Source of the DNA: Algoriphagus pacificus
GTDB lineage: Bacteria; Bacteroidota; Bacteroidia; Cytophagales; Cyclobacteriaceae
DNA length: 64,000 bases
Direction: 5' to 3'
NCBI RefSeq assembly: GCF_017254845.1
Contig: NZ_JAFKCU010000003.1
Coordinates: forward strand, 186,001 to 250,000
Both the position numbers and the translations under genes were made by a program. The notes beneath the pieces were generated by a model. The model searched no databases, was not told the origin of the DNA, and worked only from the letters and a program-made list of their open reading frames with translations. Shown piece by piece: positions 1 through 8,995 of the stretch (its first letter is position 1; every line of letters begins with the position of its first letter).

Positions 1-1734
1 GCTGAGCAACAAAAAGTCAAAGACTATTTTGAAAAGGCGATCTATCCGATGTTGACCCCGATGGTTTATGACGGATATCGGACCTTTCCGATTTTGATGA
101 ATAAGCTTTTGGTGTTTGGAGTTGTGACGACGAGCCCAGGAGAGCGTAAGGATATGAAAAAGCTAAGCTTTGTTCAGATCCCGTCTAACATTCCGAGGTT
201 TTTTGAAATAGAGCGTGAAAACTCTTTGCTTTTGGTTCCCATCGAAGAGGTGATCCGAGAGAATATCGTTTCTCTTTTCAGAAATGTAGAAATTGAAGGT
301 ATAAGCTTATTCAGAATTACCAGAAACGGAGATTTTACCCTTGAGGAATCTGAAGATATGGATGCCAACTTCCTTGAAGAAGTGAAGCGTAAACTGATGG
401 AGAGAAAGACGGGCAGGGTAGTTAGAATTGAAATTGAAGAGGGCTATAGCAAATGGATGTTGAACTCGCTTTTGGAGAGATGGAATCTAAAAATGGATTC
501 TGTTTTTCTGATCAAAAGAGCGAGCATGATCGATTTTACAGGTCTTTGGCAGATTGTCGGTAATAAGAGATTCCGTGAACGATTACCTCAGGTTCATCCT
601 CCGGTAAATCCACTTTCTTATCCTGAAGAAGGAAGAGCTGATATTTTTGAAACCTTGAAGGAAAAGGATATTCTTCTTCATCATCCTTACAACAATATTG
701 ATTCGATTTTGGATCTGATCAATAAAGCCGCAGAAGATCCTGATGTCATGGCTATCAAAATGACCATTTACCGTTTGGCAAAAGACAGTCAGATCACAAA
801 GGCTTTATTGAAAGCTGCTGAAAACGGGAAACACGTATCAGTTTTGTTTGAGGTAAAAGCTAGGTTTGATGAAGAGAACAATATCCGTGAGGCGAAAAGA
901 CTTCAAAAAGCTGGATGCTTTGTCATCTATGGGATTACTCATTTGAAGACCCATACAAAGCTTCTTTTAATTGTCAAAAAAGACGCAAATGAAATCACCA
1001 GATTTGTTCATTTAGGCTCTGGGAATTACAATGAAGATACGGCAAGACTATACACGGATATCGGTCTTTTGACCACCAATGAAACCTTGGCAAATGATGT
1101 TTCAGAGTTCTTTAATGTAATCACAGGCCACTCCATGCCTAGTCAGTACAAAAATCTGATTACTGCTCCTAGAGATATGCGAAATCAATTGATTGAGTAC
1201 ATAGAGCAGGAGGCGGAGAATGCCAGAAATGGATTGCCAAGTGGGATTTTCATCAAGGTGAACTCTCTAGAAGATTCGGAAACAATCTATGCGCTCTATC
1301 GTGCTTCTCAATCAGGAGTTACGATTAAGCTGATCGTAAGAGGTATTTGTTGTTTGAGACCTCAACGAGTGGGTTTAAGTGATAAAATTGAAGTAATATC
1401 CATCGTCGGAGATTTCTTGGAGCACAGTAGAATCTATCATTTCCATAATAATGGAAATACCAGAACCTATGCAGGAAGTGCTGATATGATGGTAAGAAGT
1501 TTTGATAAAAGACTGGAATCCTTATTCAAGGTTGAAGCTCCATTGCTGGAAAAGCAATTGATGAACATTCTGGCATTTAACCTGAGAGATAACGTAAATG
1601 CTTATGTGATGCAAGAGGACGGCACATTTGTAGCTAAAAGACCGATAGGAGATGAAGAAGAATTCAATGTTCACAAAGAATTTTTCAACTTAGATCCTGA
1701 TAAAGTTGCCCAAGTTCAACTGGTTGAATCTTAA
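1..1734 (+). CDS. ppk1: Polyphosphate kinase 1, 5' end cut by the window
   Basis: Transfers the gamma phosphate of ATP reversibly to inorganic polyphosphate. The reading frame is open from base 1, so the start lies outside the window; about 577 C-terminal residues of a family that is usually near 690 are present. The active-site histidine motif THTKLLLI (His codon 952-954) and the second conserved histidine in FLEHSR (codon 1423-1425) are visible. So are FVHLGSGNYNEDTA and the C-terminal YAGSADMMVRSFDKRLE segment typical of PPK1 phospholipase-D-like domains. It converges on a Ppx-type phosphatase gene and shares a terminator with it, which puts polyphosphate synthesis and breakdown side by side. 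Family assignment is firm. Confidence 0.96.
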   Translation, partial: AEQQKVKDYFEKAIYPMLTPMVYDGYRTFPILMNKLLVFGVVTTSPGERKDMKKLSFVQIPSNIPRFFEIERENSLLLVPIEEVIRENIVSLFRNVEIEGISLFRITRNGDFTLEESEDMDANFLEEVKRKLMERKTGRVVRIEIEEGYSKWMLNSLLERWNLKMDSVFLIKRASMIDFTGLWQIVGNKRFRERLPQVHPPVNPLSYPEEGRADIFETLKEKDILLHHPYNNIDSILDLINKAAEDPDVMAIKMTIYRLAKDSQITKALLKAAENGKHVSVLFEVKARFDEENNIREAKRLQKAGCFVIYGITHLKTHTKLLLIVKKDANEITRFVHLGSGNYNEDTARLYTDIGLLTTNETLANDVSEFFNVITGHSMPSQYKNLITAPRDMRNQLIEYIEQEAENARNGLPSGIFIKVNSLEDSETIYALYRASQSGVTIKLIVRGICCLRPQRVGLSDKIEVISIVGDFLEHSRIYHFHNNGNTRTYAGSADMMVRSFDKRLESLFKVEAPLLEKQLMNILAFNLRDNVNAYVMQEDGTFVAKRPIGDEEEFNVHKEFFNLDPDKVAQVQLVES

Positions 1735-1735
1735 A

Positions 1736-1766
1736 CAAAAAAGCCTCTGTTAAAGAGGCTTTTTTG
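1736..1766. terminator. Bidirectional intrinsic terminator between ppk1 and ppx
   Basis: A 13-bp inverted repeat (1736-1748 with 1754-1766) has a 5-base loop and A/T runs on both sides, so it can stop transcription from either strand. The stop codon of the leftward gene lies inside the hairpin. Confidence 0.85.
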
Positions 1767-2637
1767 TTTTATTCTTTTCATACAAAACCTGCATCATTCC
1801 ATCCTTAAGACCTAGATCAGGAACCAACATCCGATGCGAATTAGCAATTGACATTGCTCGTTGATAGATTTTTCCAGCTGGGATTATTACATCTGCTCTG
1901 TCTTCATTGAGATTCAGTTTATTGATGCGTTCTTCCAGGGTAAATGAATGGAGGTAATCCAGCGTTTGACCAATTTTTTCAAAATCCAAAAAGCGCTTAT
2001 TCTTCCTAGGTCCGGTAAGCTCAAATATTTTATTGATGTTTCCACCTGTGCCGATTGAGATGATTTTGGTTTTTGGATCTATGTGTTTTTCAATGAATTT
2101 TTCCATAGATGTCCAAACAGGGGCATGTACTTTTTCTTCCAAAGCTCTGACAGATCCAATCTGAAATGACTTAGAAGCTATCTTTTGCTTTTTGTTGTAA
2201 ATATTCAGCTCGGTACTACCTCCTCCAACATCAATGTGAAGAAAAGCTCTTTCATCAATGTATCTTTCCAATGATTTATTGATAAGCTCGGCCTCTCGGT
2301 TTCCATCGATAATCTGGATCTTTAAGCCAATTTCTTCCTTTACTTCTTCTACAATATCTTTCCCGTTGTTACTTTCACGCATTGCAGAAGTTGCACAGGC
2401 CATGTAATCGTCTACCTCATAGAGATCAATGAGGATTTTGAAGGCACGCATCAGTTTGATAAACTTCTTTCGATTTACTTCGCTGATCTTTTGAGTATGG
2501 AAAACGTCCAAACCCAAACGCAATGGAAATCGGAGGTATTCAATTTTTTTGAAATTGATCACACCCTCGTACTGAGTCACCTTGGTGATTTGCATACGAA
2601 TCGCATTCGAACCGATATCAACTGCTGCTAATTTCAA
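1750..2637 (-). CDS. Ppx/GppA-family phosphatase (exopolyphosphatase-like)
   Basis: Predicted to hydrolyse polyphosphate or pppGpp. It has the actin-like ATPase-fold motifs of the family: AAVDIGSNAIRM at the N-terminus, DVGGGSTEL in the middle and SIGTGGN near residue 210. At about 295 residues it is the short, single-domain form common in Bacteroidota. An in-frame ATG at 2670 would overlap the upstream gene by 32 bases. I prefer the TTG at 2637, which starts just after the upstream stop codon and puts the phosphate-binding motif five residues in, as is usual. It lies opposite ppk1. Whether the substrate is polyphosphate or pppGpp cannot be told from sequence. Confidence 0.88.
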   Translation of the reverse strand: MKLAAVDIGSNAIRMQITKVTQYEGVINFKKIEYLRFPLRLGLDVFHTQKISEVNRKKFIKLMRAFKILIDLYEVDDYMACATSAMRESNNGKDIVEEVKEEIGLKIQIIDGNREAELINKSLERYIDERAFLHIDVGGGSTELNIYNKKQKIASKSFQIGSVRALEEKVHAPVWTSMEKFIEKHIDPKTKIISIGTGGNINKIFELTGPRKNKRFLDFEKIGQTLDYLHSFTLEERINKLNLNEDRADVIIPAGKIYQRAMSIANSHRMLVPDLGLKDGMMQVLYEKNKTKKPL

Positions 2638-2638
2638 A

Positions 2639-2872
2639 TTATTTCTTTTTGGATACTGCGACCAGAACAACTCCCGCGGCTATTATTACTCCGCCTGCAT
2701 AAGAAGGCCATGTAACTTCTCTTTTCTTATTTGCATTGATTTGAATAGGGCCAGCATCGACTACATTCTCTTTCGTTGTGAAACTGAAACTAGTGCTGAA
2801 CAACATAGCTATTCCAGCGATGATCAAAATGAAGCCAAAAATTTTCATAGGTTTTTTTAAACTTTCAGACAC
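2639..2872 (-). CDS. Small membrane protein, DUF3185-like
   Basis: A 77-residue protein with two predicted membrane segments: IFGFILIIAGIAMLFSTSF near residues 11-29 and YAGGVIIAAGVVLVAV near 58-73. A short exposed loop lies between them and the end is KKK. The two-helix plan resembles small DUF3185-type membrane proteins, but the family call is tentative. A start at the internal Met 9 is possible. It sits just upstream of ppx on the same strand and probably shares its transcript. The function is unknown. Confidence 0.7.
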   Translation of the reverse strand: MSESLKKPMKIFGFILIIAGIAMLFSTSFSFTTKENVVDAGPIQINANKKREVTWPSYAGGVIIAAGVVLVAVSKKK

Positions 2873-2894
2873 AAGTATGCTGCCAGAAAAGCGA

Positions 2895-4676
2895 TTAAAA
2901 TGGAAATAAAATCGGAATGCCTATGGTGCCGACTATCCAGAATAAAATGTTTAATGGAGTGCCTACAACCAAATAATCCTTAAAAAGGTAATTTCCAGGC
3001 GCATAGATCATGGTATTAGTCTGGTATCCCATTGGTGTCATAAAGCTAAGGCTTGCAGCAAAAGTTACTGCCATTAACATAGGTCTTGAATCTACTCCCA
3101 TACTTTCGGCAACGCTAATCGCGATAGGGGCAAGCAGGGCAGCAGTGGCATTGTTTGACATTACGTTGGTCAATAAGAAGGTCAAGACGAAAATCCCACT
3201 TAACACATACCTAGGACCAAATCCTCCCAGGATATTTACAATGGATTCTCCCAGTAGGGCAGAGCCCCCAGTCTTTTCAAGTGCCGTACCCATGGACAGG
3301 ATTCCTGCCAGCATAAGGATAACTTTCCAGTCTATAGCTTTATAAGCTTGCTCCGTATTAATTACTCCAACGATTACCATTGCCACTGCACCAGCCAGAG
3401 CTGAGACTACAATGGGAAAGATGTTTAAAATGGAAAGCAGCAATACGCTGACCATGATGAGCAGAGAAAGAAAAATCTTGCTTTTATTCAGGTTCTTGTT
3501 CTTGGTTTCAGAGATCAATAAGAGTCCTTCTGTTTCCTGAACGCTTTGAATGCTTTCTTCTGTTCCTCTAAGCAATAAGATGTCACCGGAAGCCAAATTA
3601 GTCCGCGTAAGCAGCGTTTTTAGCATTCCTGATCTATGTCTGATGCCGATTACCAGCACTTGATTAAACAGTTCCTTAAAGTTCAGCTCTTTGATGCTCT
3701 TGTTGATTAGGAAGGAGTTGGGGGTAATTACGGCTTCATACAGTCTTTCTTCATCACTGGTCACTAAATCTTCATTCCAGACTAATTCGGCTTTAAGTTT
3801 TATACCCGGGTAGGATTTTAACTTTTCAATTGTCTCCTTATCCGTACTGAAACGGATTAAATCACCCTCTTGAATTGCTGTGTTTTGATAAACCCTGATT
3901 TTTCTGTCATCATCCCGTATGATCTGAAGTGGCTTTACAGGAAGCTGGCTGAAAAGTTTTTGCTTAGACACCGGCTCATCTAATTGGGAAAAATCAGACT
4001 CGATAAGTAATTCAGATAGGTAGTTCCCTAGATCAATGGTGTCTCCGAAGAGTTCTTTGTTTTTTCTTTTTGGCAAAAGAAAGCGGCCCACAAAAAGCAT
4101 GTAAAGGATCCCAATAACTAGGAAAATGGATCCCATAATCGTCATTTCAAAGATCCCAAAACCTGGAAGTCCTGAGCGTTCGGCAATCCCGCTGACAAGG
4201 ATATTGGTACTCGTGCCCAGAAGCGTGCAGACCCCGCCCATTAAAGCACCAAAGGATAAGGGCATGAGTAATTTGGATGCTGGGATCTGGTTGTTTTTTG
4301 CAATTTGAATGACGGCCGGCATGAGTAGCGCAACAACAGCAGTGTCATTGATGAAAGCAGATAAAAGTCCTGCTGCTAACATTAGAGTAAGTAGCAGTTT
4401 AAATTCACTTTTTTCGGCCTGCTTACTAAGTTTATAGCTAAAAGAATCCAGAATTCCCGTGCTGAAGATTGCCGCTGAGAGAACAAACATTGCCGCAACA
4501 GTCAGGGTAGCAGAGTTTGAAAATCCCGCCAATCCTTCTTTGACGTCCAGGATTCCTGTCAATAAGAAAAGGACCATCACTCCGATGGAAACGGTGTCGA
4601 TGGATAGTTTTTCTGTGAAAAAAAGAACTACCGCTACACCAATGATGGAAAGTGTTAGGCCGATTTCAAACGTCAT
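2895..4676 (-). CDS. SLC13/DASS-type anion transporter with two RCK_C domains
   Basis: A 593-residue inner-membrane transporter of the ArsB/NhaD-DASS superfamily, probably importing sulfate, a dicarboxylate or another anion with sodium. Membrane helices fill residues 1-200 and 400-593. The two substrate/sodium-binding hairpins carry the signatures LLGTSTNILVSG and MGYQTNTMIYAPG, and FINDTAVVALLMP and TNVMSNNATAALLAP match the paired helices. The central cytosolic part (about 210-390) holds two TrkA-C-like regulatory domains, each containing an L/I-R-G/F-type strand. The DUF202 gene lies three bases upstream on the same strand. The substrate is not determined. Confidence 0.88.
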   Translation of the reverse strand: MTFEIGLTLSIIGVAVVLFFTEKLSIDTVSIGVMVLFLLTGILDVKEGLAGFSNSATLTVAAMFVLSAAIFSTGILDSFSYKLSKQAEKSEFKLLLTLMLAAGLLSAFINDTAVVALLMPAVIQIAKNNQIPASKLLMPLSFGALMGGVCTLLGTSTNILVSGIAERSGLPGFGIFEMTIMGSIFLVIGILYMLFVGRFLLPKRKNKELFGDTIDLGNYLSELLIESDFSQLDEPVSKQKLFSQLPVKPLQIIRDDDRKIRVYQNTAIQEGDLIRFSTDKETIEKLKSYPGIKLKAELVWNEDLVTSDEERLYEAVITPNSFLINKSIKELNFKELFNQVLVIGIRHRSGMLKTLLTRTNLASGDILLLRGTEESIQSVQETEGLLLISETKNKNLNKSKIFLSLLIMVSVLLLSILNIFPIVVSALAGAVAMVIVGVINTEQAYKAIDWKVILMLAGILSMGTALEKTGGSALLGESIVNILGGFGPRYVLSGIFVLTFLLTNVMSNNATAALLAPIAISVAESMGVDSRPMLMAVTFAASLSFMTPMGYQTNTMIYAPGNYLFKDYLVVGTPLNILFWIVGTIGIPILFPF

Positions 4677-4679
4677 AGG

Positions 4680-4955
4680 CTACATAGTAAGATAATTTCC
4701 TTTTTTGAGTTTTTGTTTCACTCCAAAGAAGCTGATTAAACCCAAAATCAAAATCGTGAAACTCAATCCCAATGCCACATAGCCTAGTTCCCTTACATGG
4801 TCTAATTTGTCCACTTCAAATAGAGCAATTCCACTCACTAAAAAATAGAGTGAGGTCCTCACAAAAGACAATAATGTACGCTGATTGGCCAGGGTGGTTC
4901 TTTGCCTTGCTAAATAATCTCGAATAATTAATTCTCTTTCAAAGTCATTATCCAT
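4680..4955 (-). CDS. DUF202 (YidH-like) membrane protein
   Basis: A 91-residue inner-membrane protein with the DUF202 signature LARQRTTLANQRTLLSFVRTSL in a cytosolic N-terminus, followed by two predicted membrane helices (about 32-46 and 58-77). Its biochemical role is not established. The stop is three bases before the SLC13-type transporter start, so the pair forms an operon and the protein may modulate or accompany the transporter. The divergent DUF3078 gene starts 48 bases away, so the AT-rich gap must hold both promoters. Confidence 0.85.
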   Translation of the reverse strand: MDNDFERELIIRDYLARQRTTLANQRTLLSFVRTSLYFLVSGIALFEVDKLDHVRELGYVALGLSFTILILGLISFFGVKQKLKKGNYLTM

Positions 4956-5003
4956 ATTTGTATTATATTATTTAAAATTTATTTATTTCTAATCTTATAA
5001 ATT

Positions 5004-5900
5004 ATGAAAAGAATTTCTACACTTTTCCTCCTTCTTTTTCTAGTCGGGAATTTATTTGCCCAAGAAGAGACGGCAATTGTTCCTGCAGACACCAGTTATT
5101 GGCTTAAAGAAATTAGTGGTGGTTTGAATTTGAATCAGGCATCTTTTAGTGGAAACTGGCAAGGTGGTGGAGTGAATTCAGTGGCCATAGGAACTTATTT
5201 ATTTGGCAGAGCAAATTATGCCAAAGAGAAATGGACTTGGGACAACACCTTGGATTTTCAATATGGTGTTGTTAAAAACAAAGATGAAGACGGAAGAAAA
5301 TCCAATGATCGGATTTATTTGGACTCAAAGGTTGGATACGAAATTAACGATAAATGGAATTACTTTTTTGCAGTCAACTTTCTTTCCCAATTCGCACCAG
5401 GATATGATTTTACTGAGGATGAGAAGATGCTGATTTCAAAATTTATGAATCCAGCATATTTGACTACTTCACTGGGTGTAGAGTATAAGCCAAATGATGA
5501 GTTTAGTCTGAGGATCTCACCTTTTGCTCCTCGATGGACATTTGTTATGGATACAGATTTGTATCTAAATGTACCAACGAATTATGGGGTAGAGATAGGG
5601 GAGACCGTGAGAACAGAGTGGTTGGCATTTAACCTTCTTGCTGATTGGAATAAAAAGCTTTCAGAAAACCTCACTTTCATGATGAGATATCAAATGTTTG
5701 CCAATTATGAAACACTTGCATTTGATACAATAGATCATCGTTTGGACATTGGCTTCACTGCCAAAGTTTCAAATCTGATAAATGTGAGCTTAACAAGTTT
5801 AAGTATCTACGACATTGATCAAGACGATAAAATCCAATTTAGCCAAGGGCTTGCTTTAGGTATTGCCTTTAAGAGAGGAAACTTTCCTGAGAAGAAATAA
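5004..5900 (+). CDS. DUF3078 outer-membrane-type beta-barrel protein
   Basis: A 298-residue protein with a clear signal peptide (MKRISTLFLLLFLVGNLFAQ, cleavage after residue 19 or 20). The mature part is rich in alternating aromatic/polar strands such as SFSGNWQGGGVNSVAIG, YLDSKVGYEINDKWNYFFAV and the closing GLALGIAFKRG. This is the pattern of DUF3078, a Bacteroidota family predicted to form a small outer-membrane barrel. No catalytic motif is visible. It is transcribed alone, divergently from the DUF202/transporter operon, and followed by a strong terminator. Confidence 0.85.
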   Translation: MKRISTLFLLLFLVGNLFAQEETAIVPADTSYWLKEISGGLNLNQASFSGNWQGGGVNSVAIGTYLFGRANYAKEKWTWDNTLDFQYGVVKNKDEDGRKSNDRIYLDSKVGYEINDKWNYFFAVNFLSQFAPGYDFTEDEKMLISKFMNPAYLTTSLGVEYKPNDEFSLRISPFAPRWTFVMDTDLYLNVPTNYGVEIGETVRTEWLAFNLLADWNKKLSENLTFMMRYQMFANYETLAFDTIDHRLDIGFTAKVSNLINVSLTSLSIYDIDQDDKIQFSQGLALGIAFKRGNFPEKK

Positions 5901-6004
5901 AAATTAACAAATTTTTATTTGGGATTTTGATTTAATTATAATTGTATTATTTTTGAATTCATTGTGGTAGTTAAATAATAGTTGGTTTAGTTTTCAAATA
6001 AAGG

Positions 6005-6030
6005 GCAGGAGATCTTCTCCTGCTTTTTTA
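6005..6030 (+). terminator. Intrinsic terminator after the DUF3078 gene
   Basis: Perfect stem GCAGGAGA (6005-6012) with TCTCCTGC (6016-6023), a 3-base loop, then a T-run. Confidence 0.85.
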
Positions 6031-6193
6031 TTGCCTAAAAGGCTGTTTTGATCTTTTTTGCCTTACTCCATCTTCATCTTCGAATAATCCTATTTATTTT
6101 AAAATTTCATTTTCTTTCACTGCTGGATATGCTGAGAAGTAAAGGAATATTGTTTGTTTCAGCGCTCAATTGAATTACTTGTTTTTCTTTAAA

Positions 6194-6224
6194 CGCAAAA
6201 AGCCCAGACTTTCGTCTGAGCTTT
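6194..6224 (-). terminator. Intrinsic terminator after tRNA-Arg
   Basis: On the minus strand, AGCTCAGAC pairs with GTCTGGGCT across a GAAA tetraloop (6201-6209 with 6214-6222), followed by a T-run. It ends the sucC/tRNA-Arg unit. Confidence 0.85.
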
Positions 6225-6226
6225 AG

Positions 6227-6300
6227 TACACGCGGAAGGATTCGAACCCTCAACCCTCGGAGCCGAAATCCGATATTCTATCCAGTTGAACTACGCGTGC
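6227..6300 (-). tRNA. tRNA-Arg (anticodon TCG)
   Basis: The 74-base minus-strand sequence folds as a full cloverleaf: acceptor GCACGCG with CGCGTGT (G-U at the end), D-stem GTTC/GAAT, anticodon stem TCGGA/TCCGA with loop TTTCGGC (anticodon TCG), five-base variable region, T-stem GAGGG/CCTTC with loop TTCGAAT, discriminator A. The 3' CCA is not encoded. It starts 20 bases after the sucC stop on the same strand, so it may be cut from the sucC transcript. Confidence 0.95.
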
Positions 6301-6320
6301 CTGAAAATATTTTCAGAATT

Positions 6321-7535
6321 TTATGCTTCTAAAACTGCCTGAACTTTGTCAGCAGCTTCTTTAAGCGTAATCGCAGATTGAACTTTTAGTCCAGATTCGT
6401 CGATGATTTTTGCACCTTCAACTGCATTGGTTCCTTGTAATCTTACAATAATTGGAACTCGGATGTCACCAATTGATTTATAAGCTTCAACCACCCCGTT
6501 TGCGATTCTATCGCATCTTACGATACCGCCGAAAACGTTGATCAAAATTGCTTTTACATTTGGATCCTGAAGGATGATTCTGAAACCAGCTTCAACAGTA
6601 GTAGCATTTGCTCCTCCTCCTACATCTAGGAAGTTAGCAGGCTCACCACCCGATAGCTTGATCATGTCCATGGTAGCCATCGCTAGTCCAGCACCATTTA
6701 CCATACAACCAACGTTTCCGTCCAGTTTCACATAGTTTAGACCTGATTTGCCAGCTTCTACTTCCAATGGATCCTCTTCTGCTAAATCTCTCAATTCAGC
6801 TAGATCTGAATGTCTATATAGCGCATTATCATCCAAATTTACTTTGGCATCAACAGCCAAAATCTTATCGTCAGAAGTTTTAAGAACTGGGTTGATCTCA
6901 AACTGAGAAGAATCAGTGGCTTCGTATGCTTTGTAAAGAGCAGCGATGAATTTCACCATTTCTTTGAAAGCAGTTCCAGTCAAACCTAGTTTGAAAGCTA
7001 CCTTTCTGATTTGGAAACCTTGAAGTCCTACTTTAGGATCGATCCACTCTTTAATGATTTTTTCAGGAGAGTGCTCAGCCACCTCTTCGATGTCCATACC
7101 ACCTTCAGTAGAAGCCATGATGACATTGCTGCCACTAGCTCTGTCCAATAGGATAGACAAATAATATTCTTTAGGCTCAGATGCTCCTGGGTAGTATACA
7201 TCTTCTGCAACTAGCACTTTGTTTACTACTTTGCCTTCCGGTCCTGTCTGATGCGTCACCAAAGTCCCACCCAGAATATTTTTAGCTTTTTCAGCTACAT
7301 CTTCTAGTTTTTTGGCAAGAACCACACCGTTTGATCCAGTTTGCTGGATTTTACCTTTTCCTCGGCCACCGGCATGAATTTGAGCTTTGATCACATACCA
7401 GGAAGTTCCGGTCTGAGCATTTAGCTTAACTGCTGCTTCATGAGCTGCTTCTGGACTGTCGGCTACAATACCTTCCTGAATGCGAACTCCATAACCTTTT
7501 AATACTTCTTTAGCCTGATATTCGTGAATATTCAT
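6321..7535 (-). CDS. sucC: Succinyl-CoA synthetase (ADP-forming) beta subunit
   Basis: Forms succinate and ATP or GTP from succinyl-CoA in the TCA cycle, together with the alpha subunit SucD, which is not in this window. At 404 residues it has normal length. It starts with MNIHEYQAKEVLKGYGV, followed by the ATP-grasp domain (VIKAQIHAGGRGKG near 48-61) and the C-terminal flavodoxin-like CoA-ligase domain (FLDVGGGANATTVEAGF and NVFGGIVRCDRIANGV). These motifs are diagnostic. tRNA-Arg and a terminator follow directly on the same strand. Confidence 0.98.
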   Translation of the reverse strand: MNIHEYQAKEVLKGYGVRIQEGIVADSPEAAHEAAVKLNAQTGTSWYVIKAQIHAGGRGKGKIQQTGSNGVVLAKKLEDVAEKAKNILGGTLVTHQTGPEGKVVNKVLVAEDVYYPGASEPKEYYLSILLDRASGSNVIMASTEGGMDIEEVAEHSPEKIIKEWIDPKVGLQGFQIRKVAFKLGLTGTAFKEMVKFIAALYKAYEATDSSQFEINPVLKTSDDKILAVDAKVNLDDNALYRHSDLAELRDLAEEDPLEVEAGKSGLNYVKLDGNVGCMVNGAGLAMATMDMIKLSGGEPANFLDVGGGANATTVEAGFRIILQDPNVKAILINVFGGIVRCDRIANGVVEAYKSIGDIRVPIIVRLQGTNAVEGAKIIDESGLKVQSAITLKEAADKVQAVLEA

Positions 7536-7778
7536 GTGTGTATGGTTTTTTTTCTCAATTGTCGCATGGAATCTCGCATGATTGGGGTTAATACCCCCTA
7601 TGACTTTTCAATCATGCTCGATTTCAACCTATGAAAATTTTTGCCCGAAGTTAAGCTCAAAGTGTCGATAAATCAAACGTAGATTTGGCCTTTCTTCCCA
7701 AAAAATGCTGTTTATTGCTATTCCATTGCATATCTGGAAGGGATTTATTCTAATTTTAAGCTCGCAAAAAATCTTACC

Positions 7779-8429
7779 ATGCTGAAAGCCAGTGGCATCC
7801 ACAAACACTACGGAAATCTTCATGTATTAAAAGGAGTGGACCTCGAAATTTCTGCTTCTGAAATAGTTTCTATAGTCGGTTCCTCAGGAGCTGGCAAAAG
7901 TACTCTTTTACATATCTTGGGTACTTTGGATAAGCCGGATGAAGGGACTTTGTCTATGAATGGAAAAGACCTTCTCAAGTTATCAGGAGAAAATCTGGCC
8001 AAATTCAGAAATGAGCAAATAGGTTTTATTTTTCAGTTCCATAATCTATTACCCGAATTTACAGCTTCTGAAAACATCCAAATTCCGGGAATGATCAAAG
8101 GTTCAGAGAGCAACAAATTACTTAAAAGAGCGGGGGAGTTGGCAGAACTATTGGGCATTAGTCACAGGTTAGATCATAAGCCTGCTACGCTTTCTGGAGG
8201 CGAGCAACAACGAATAGCAGTAGCAAGAGCCCTGATCAATGATCCTTCTGTGGTATTTGCGGATGAACCAAGTGGTAATCTGGATACCGAAAATGCGAAA
8301 ACCCTTCATGAACTCTTTTTTACCCTAAGAAAAGAATTAGGGCAAGCTTTTGTCATTGTCACACACAATGAAGACCTGGCTGGAATGGCTGACAGAAAGG
8401 TTACGATGAAGGATGGTTTAATTCTTTGA
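7779..8429 (+). CDS. ABC transporter ATP-binding protein, LolD-like
   Basis: A 216-residue ATPase of the LolD/MacB branch, which powers lipoprotein release or related export from the inner membrane. It has Walker [11 protein letters not shown]-loop [12 protein letters not shown], signature LSGGEQQR, Walker [13 protein letters not shown] and the switch histidine in VTHN. No LolC/E-type permease gene adjoins it, so the membrane partner must be encoded elsewhere. The 3' end overlaps the convergent peroxiredoxin gene by 12 bases. Confidence 0.9.
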   Translation: MLKASGIHKHYGNLHVLKGVDLEISASEIVSIVGSSGAGKSTLLHILGTLDKPDEGTLSMNGKDLLKLSGENLAKFRNEQIGFIFQFHNLLPEFTASENIQIPGMIKGSESNKLLKRAGELAELLGISHRLDHKPATLSGGEQQRIAVARALINDPSVVFADEPSGNLDTENAKTLHELFFTLRKELGQAFVIVTHNEDLAGMADRKVTMKDGLIL

Positions 8430-8873
8430 ATTCAGTTTTTTCAACATGTTTTGAATGTGTCCTTTGGCCTCAAACATTTCAGAAAAAGAAGCTTCAATTT
8501 CATGTTTTTCATTCAGTAGGTAAGTGATCCGCTTTGGCATTTTTATCAAAGGGATCAAAGCATCATATGCTTTACAAACTTTACCATGAACATCTGAAAG
8601 CAGATCGAAAGGAAGTCTGTTGGCTTTTTTGAATTTTTCGTGTGTTGCAATATCATCTCGACTGATTCCAAGGATCGGAATGGAAAGTTCCCTGAAATCC
8701 TCAAAATAATCCCGGAATTCACAGGCTTCGGCTGTACATACATTTGTGAAGTCTTTGGGGTAAAAATATATGATCAGTGCCTTTCCTTCTAAATTCTTAG
8801 ATAAGCTGATGTTCTTATTTCCAGTAGCCGGTAGGGAAAAATCCGGTGCTTTTGTTCCTTTTTTTAGTGCCAT
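8418..8873 (-). CDS. bcp: Thioredoxin-dependent peroxiredoxin, Bcp/PrxQ type
   Basis: Reduces hydrogen peroxide and organic hydroperoxides in the cytosol. The 151-residue protein has the AhpC/TSA fold with peroxidatic Cys46 and a second cysteine, Cys51, five residues on (YFYPKDFTNVCTAEACEF), which is the PrxQ spacing. The usual NTPGCT is replaced by FTNVCT. No signal peptide is present. It converges with the LolD-like gene and overlaps its end. Confidence 0.92.
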   Translation of the reverse strand: MALKKGTKAPDFSLPATGNKNISLSKNLEGKALIIYFYPKDFTNVCTAEACEFRDYFEDFRELSIPILGISRDDIATHEKFKKANRLPFDLLSDVHGKVCKAYDALIPLIKMPKRITYLLNEKHEIEASFSEMFEAKGHIQNMLKKLNSKN

Positions 8874-8995
8874 AGTGAGAAGCTTAACTATAGGATGAAA
8901 TCAAAAGTTTCTGTTTTTAATATTTCTTCTCTGGAAGATGAACTATCACATTACTTTTTACATTTGACTTTCTAAGACCACCAAATTTTCAGCTT

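Larger units (their letters stand above)
5901..6226. other. Intergenic region, 326 bp, holding two terminators
   Basis: It holds the terminator of the DUF3078 gene and that of the tRNA-Arg/sucC unit. The remainder is AT-rich with no credible reading frame. Confidence 0.6.

Noticed and set aside
2582-2860. 92-codon frame on the plus strand opposite the small membrane protein and ppx start
   Set aside because: Cysteine- and serine-rich antisense translation of well-supported genes.
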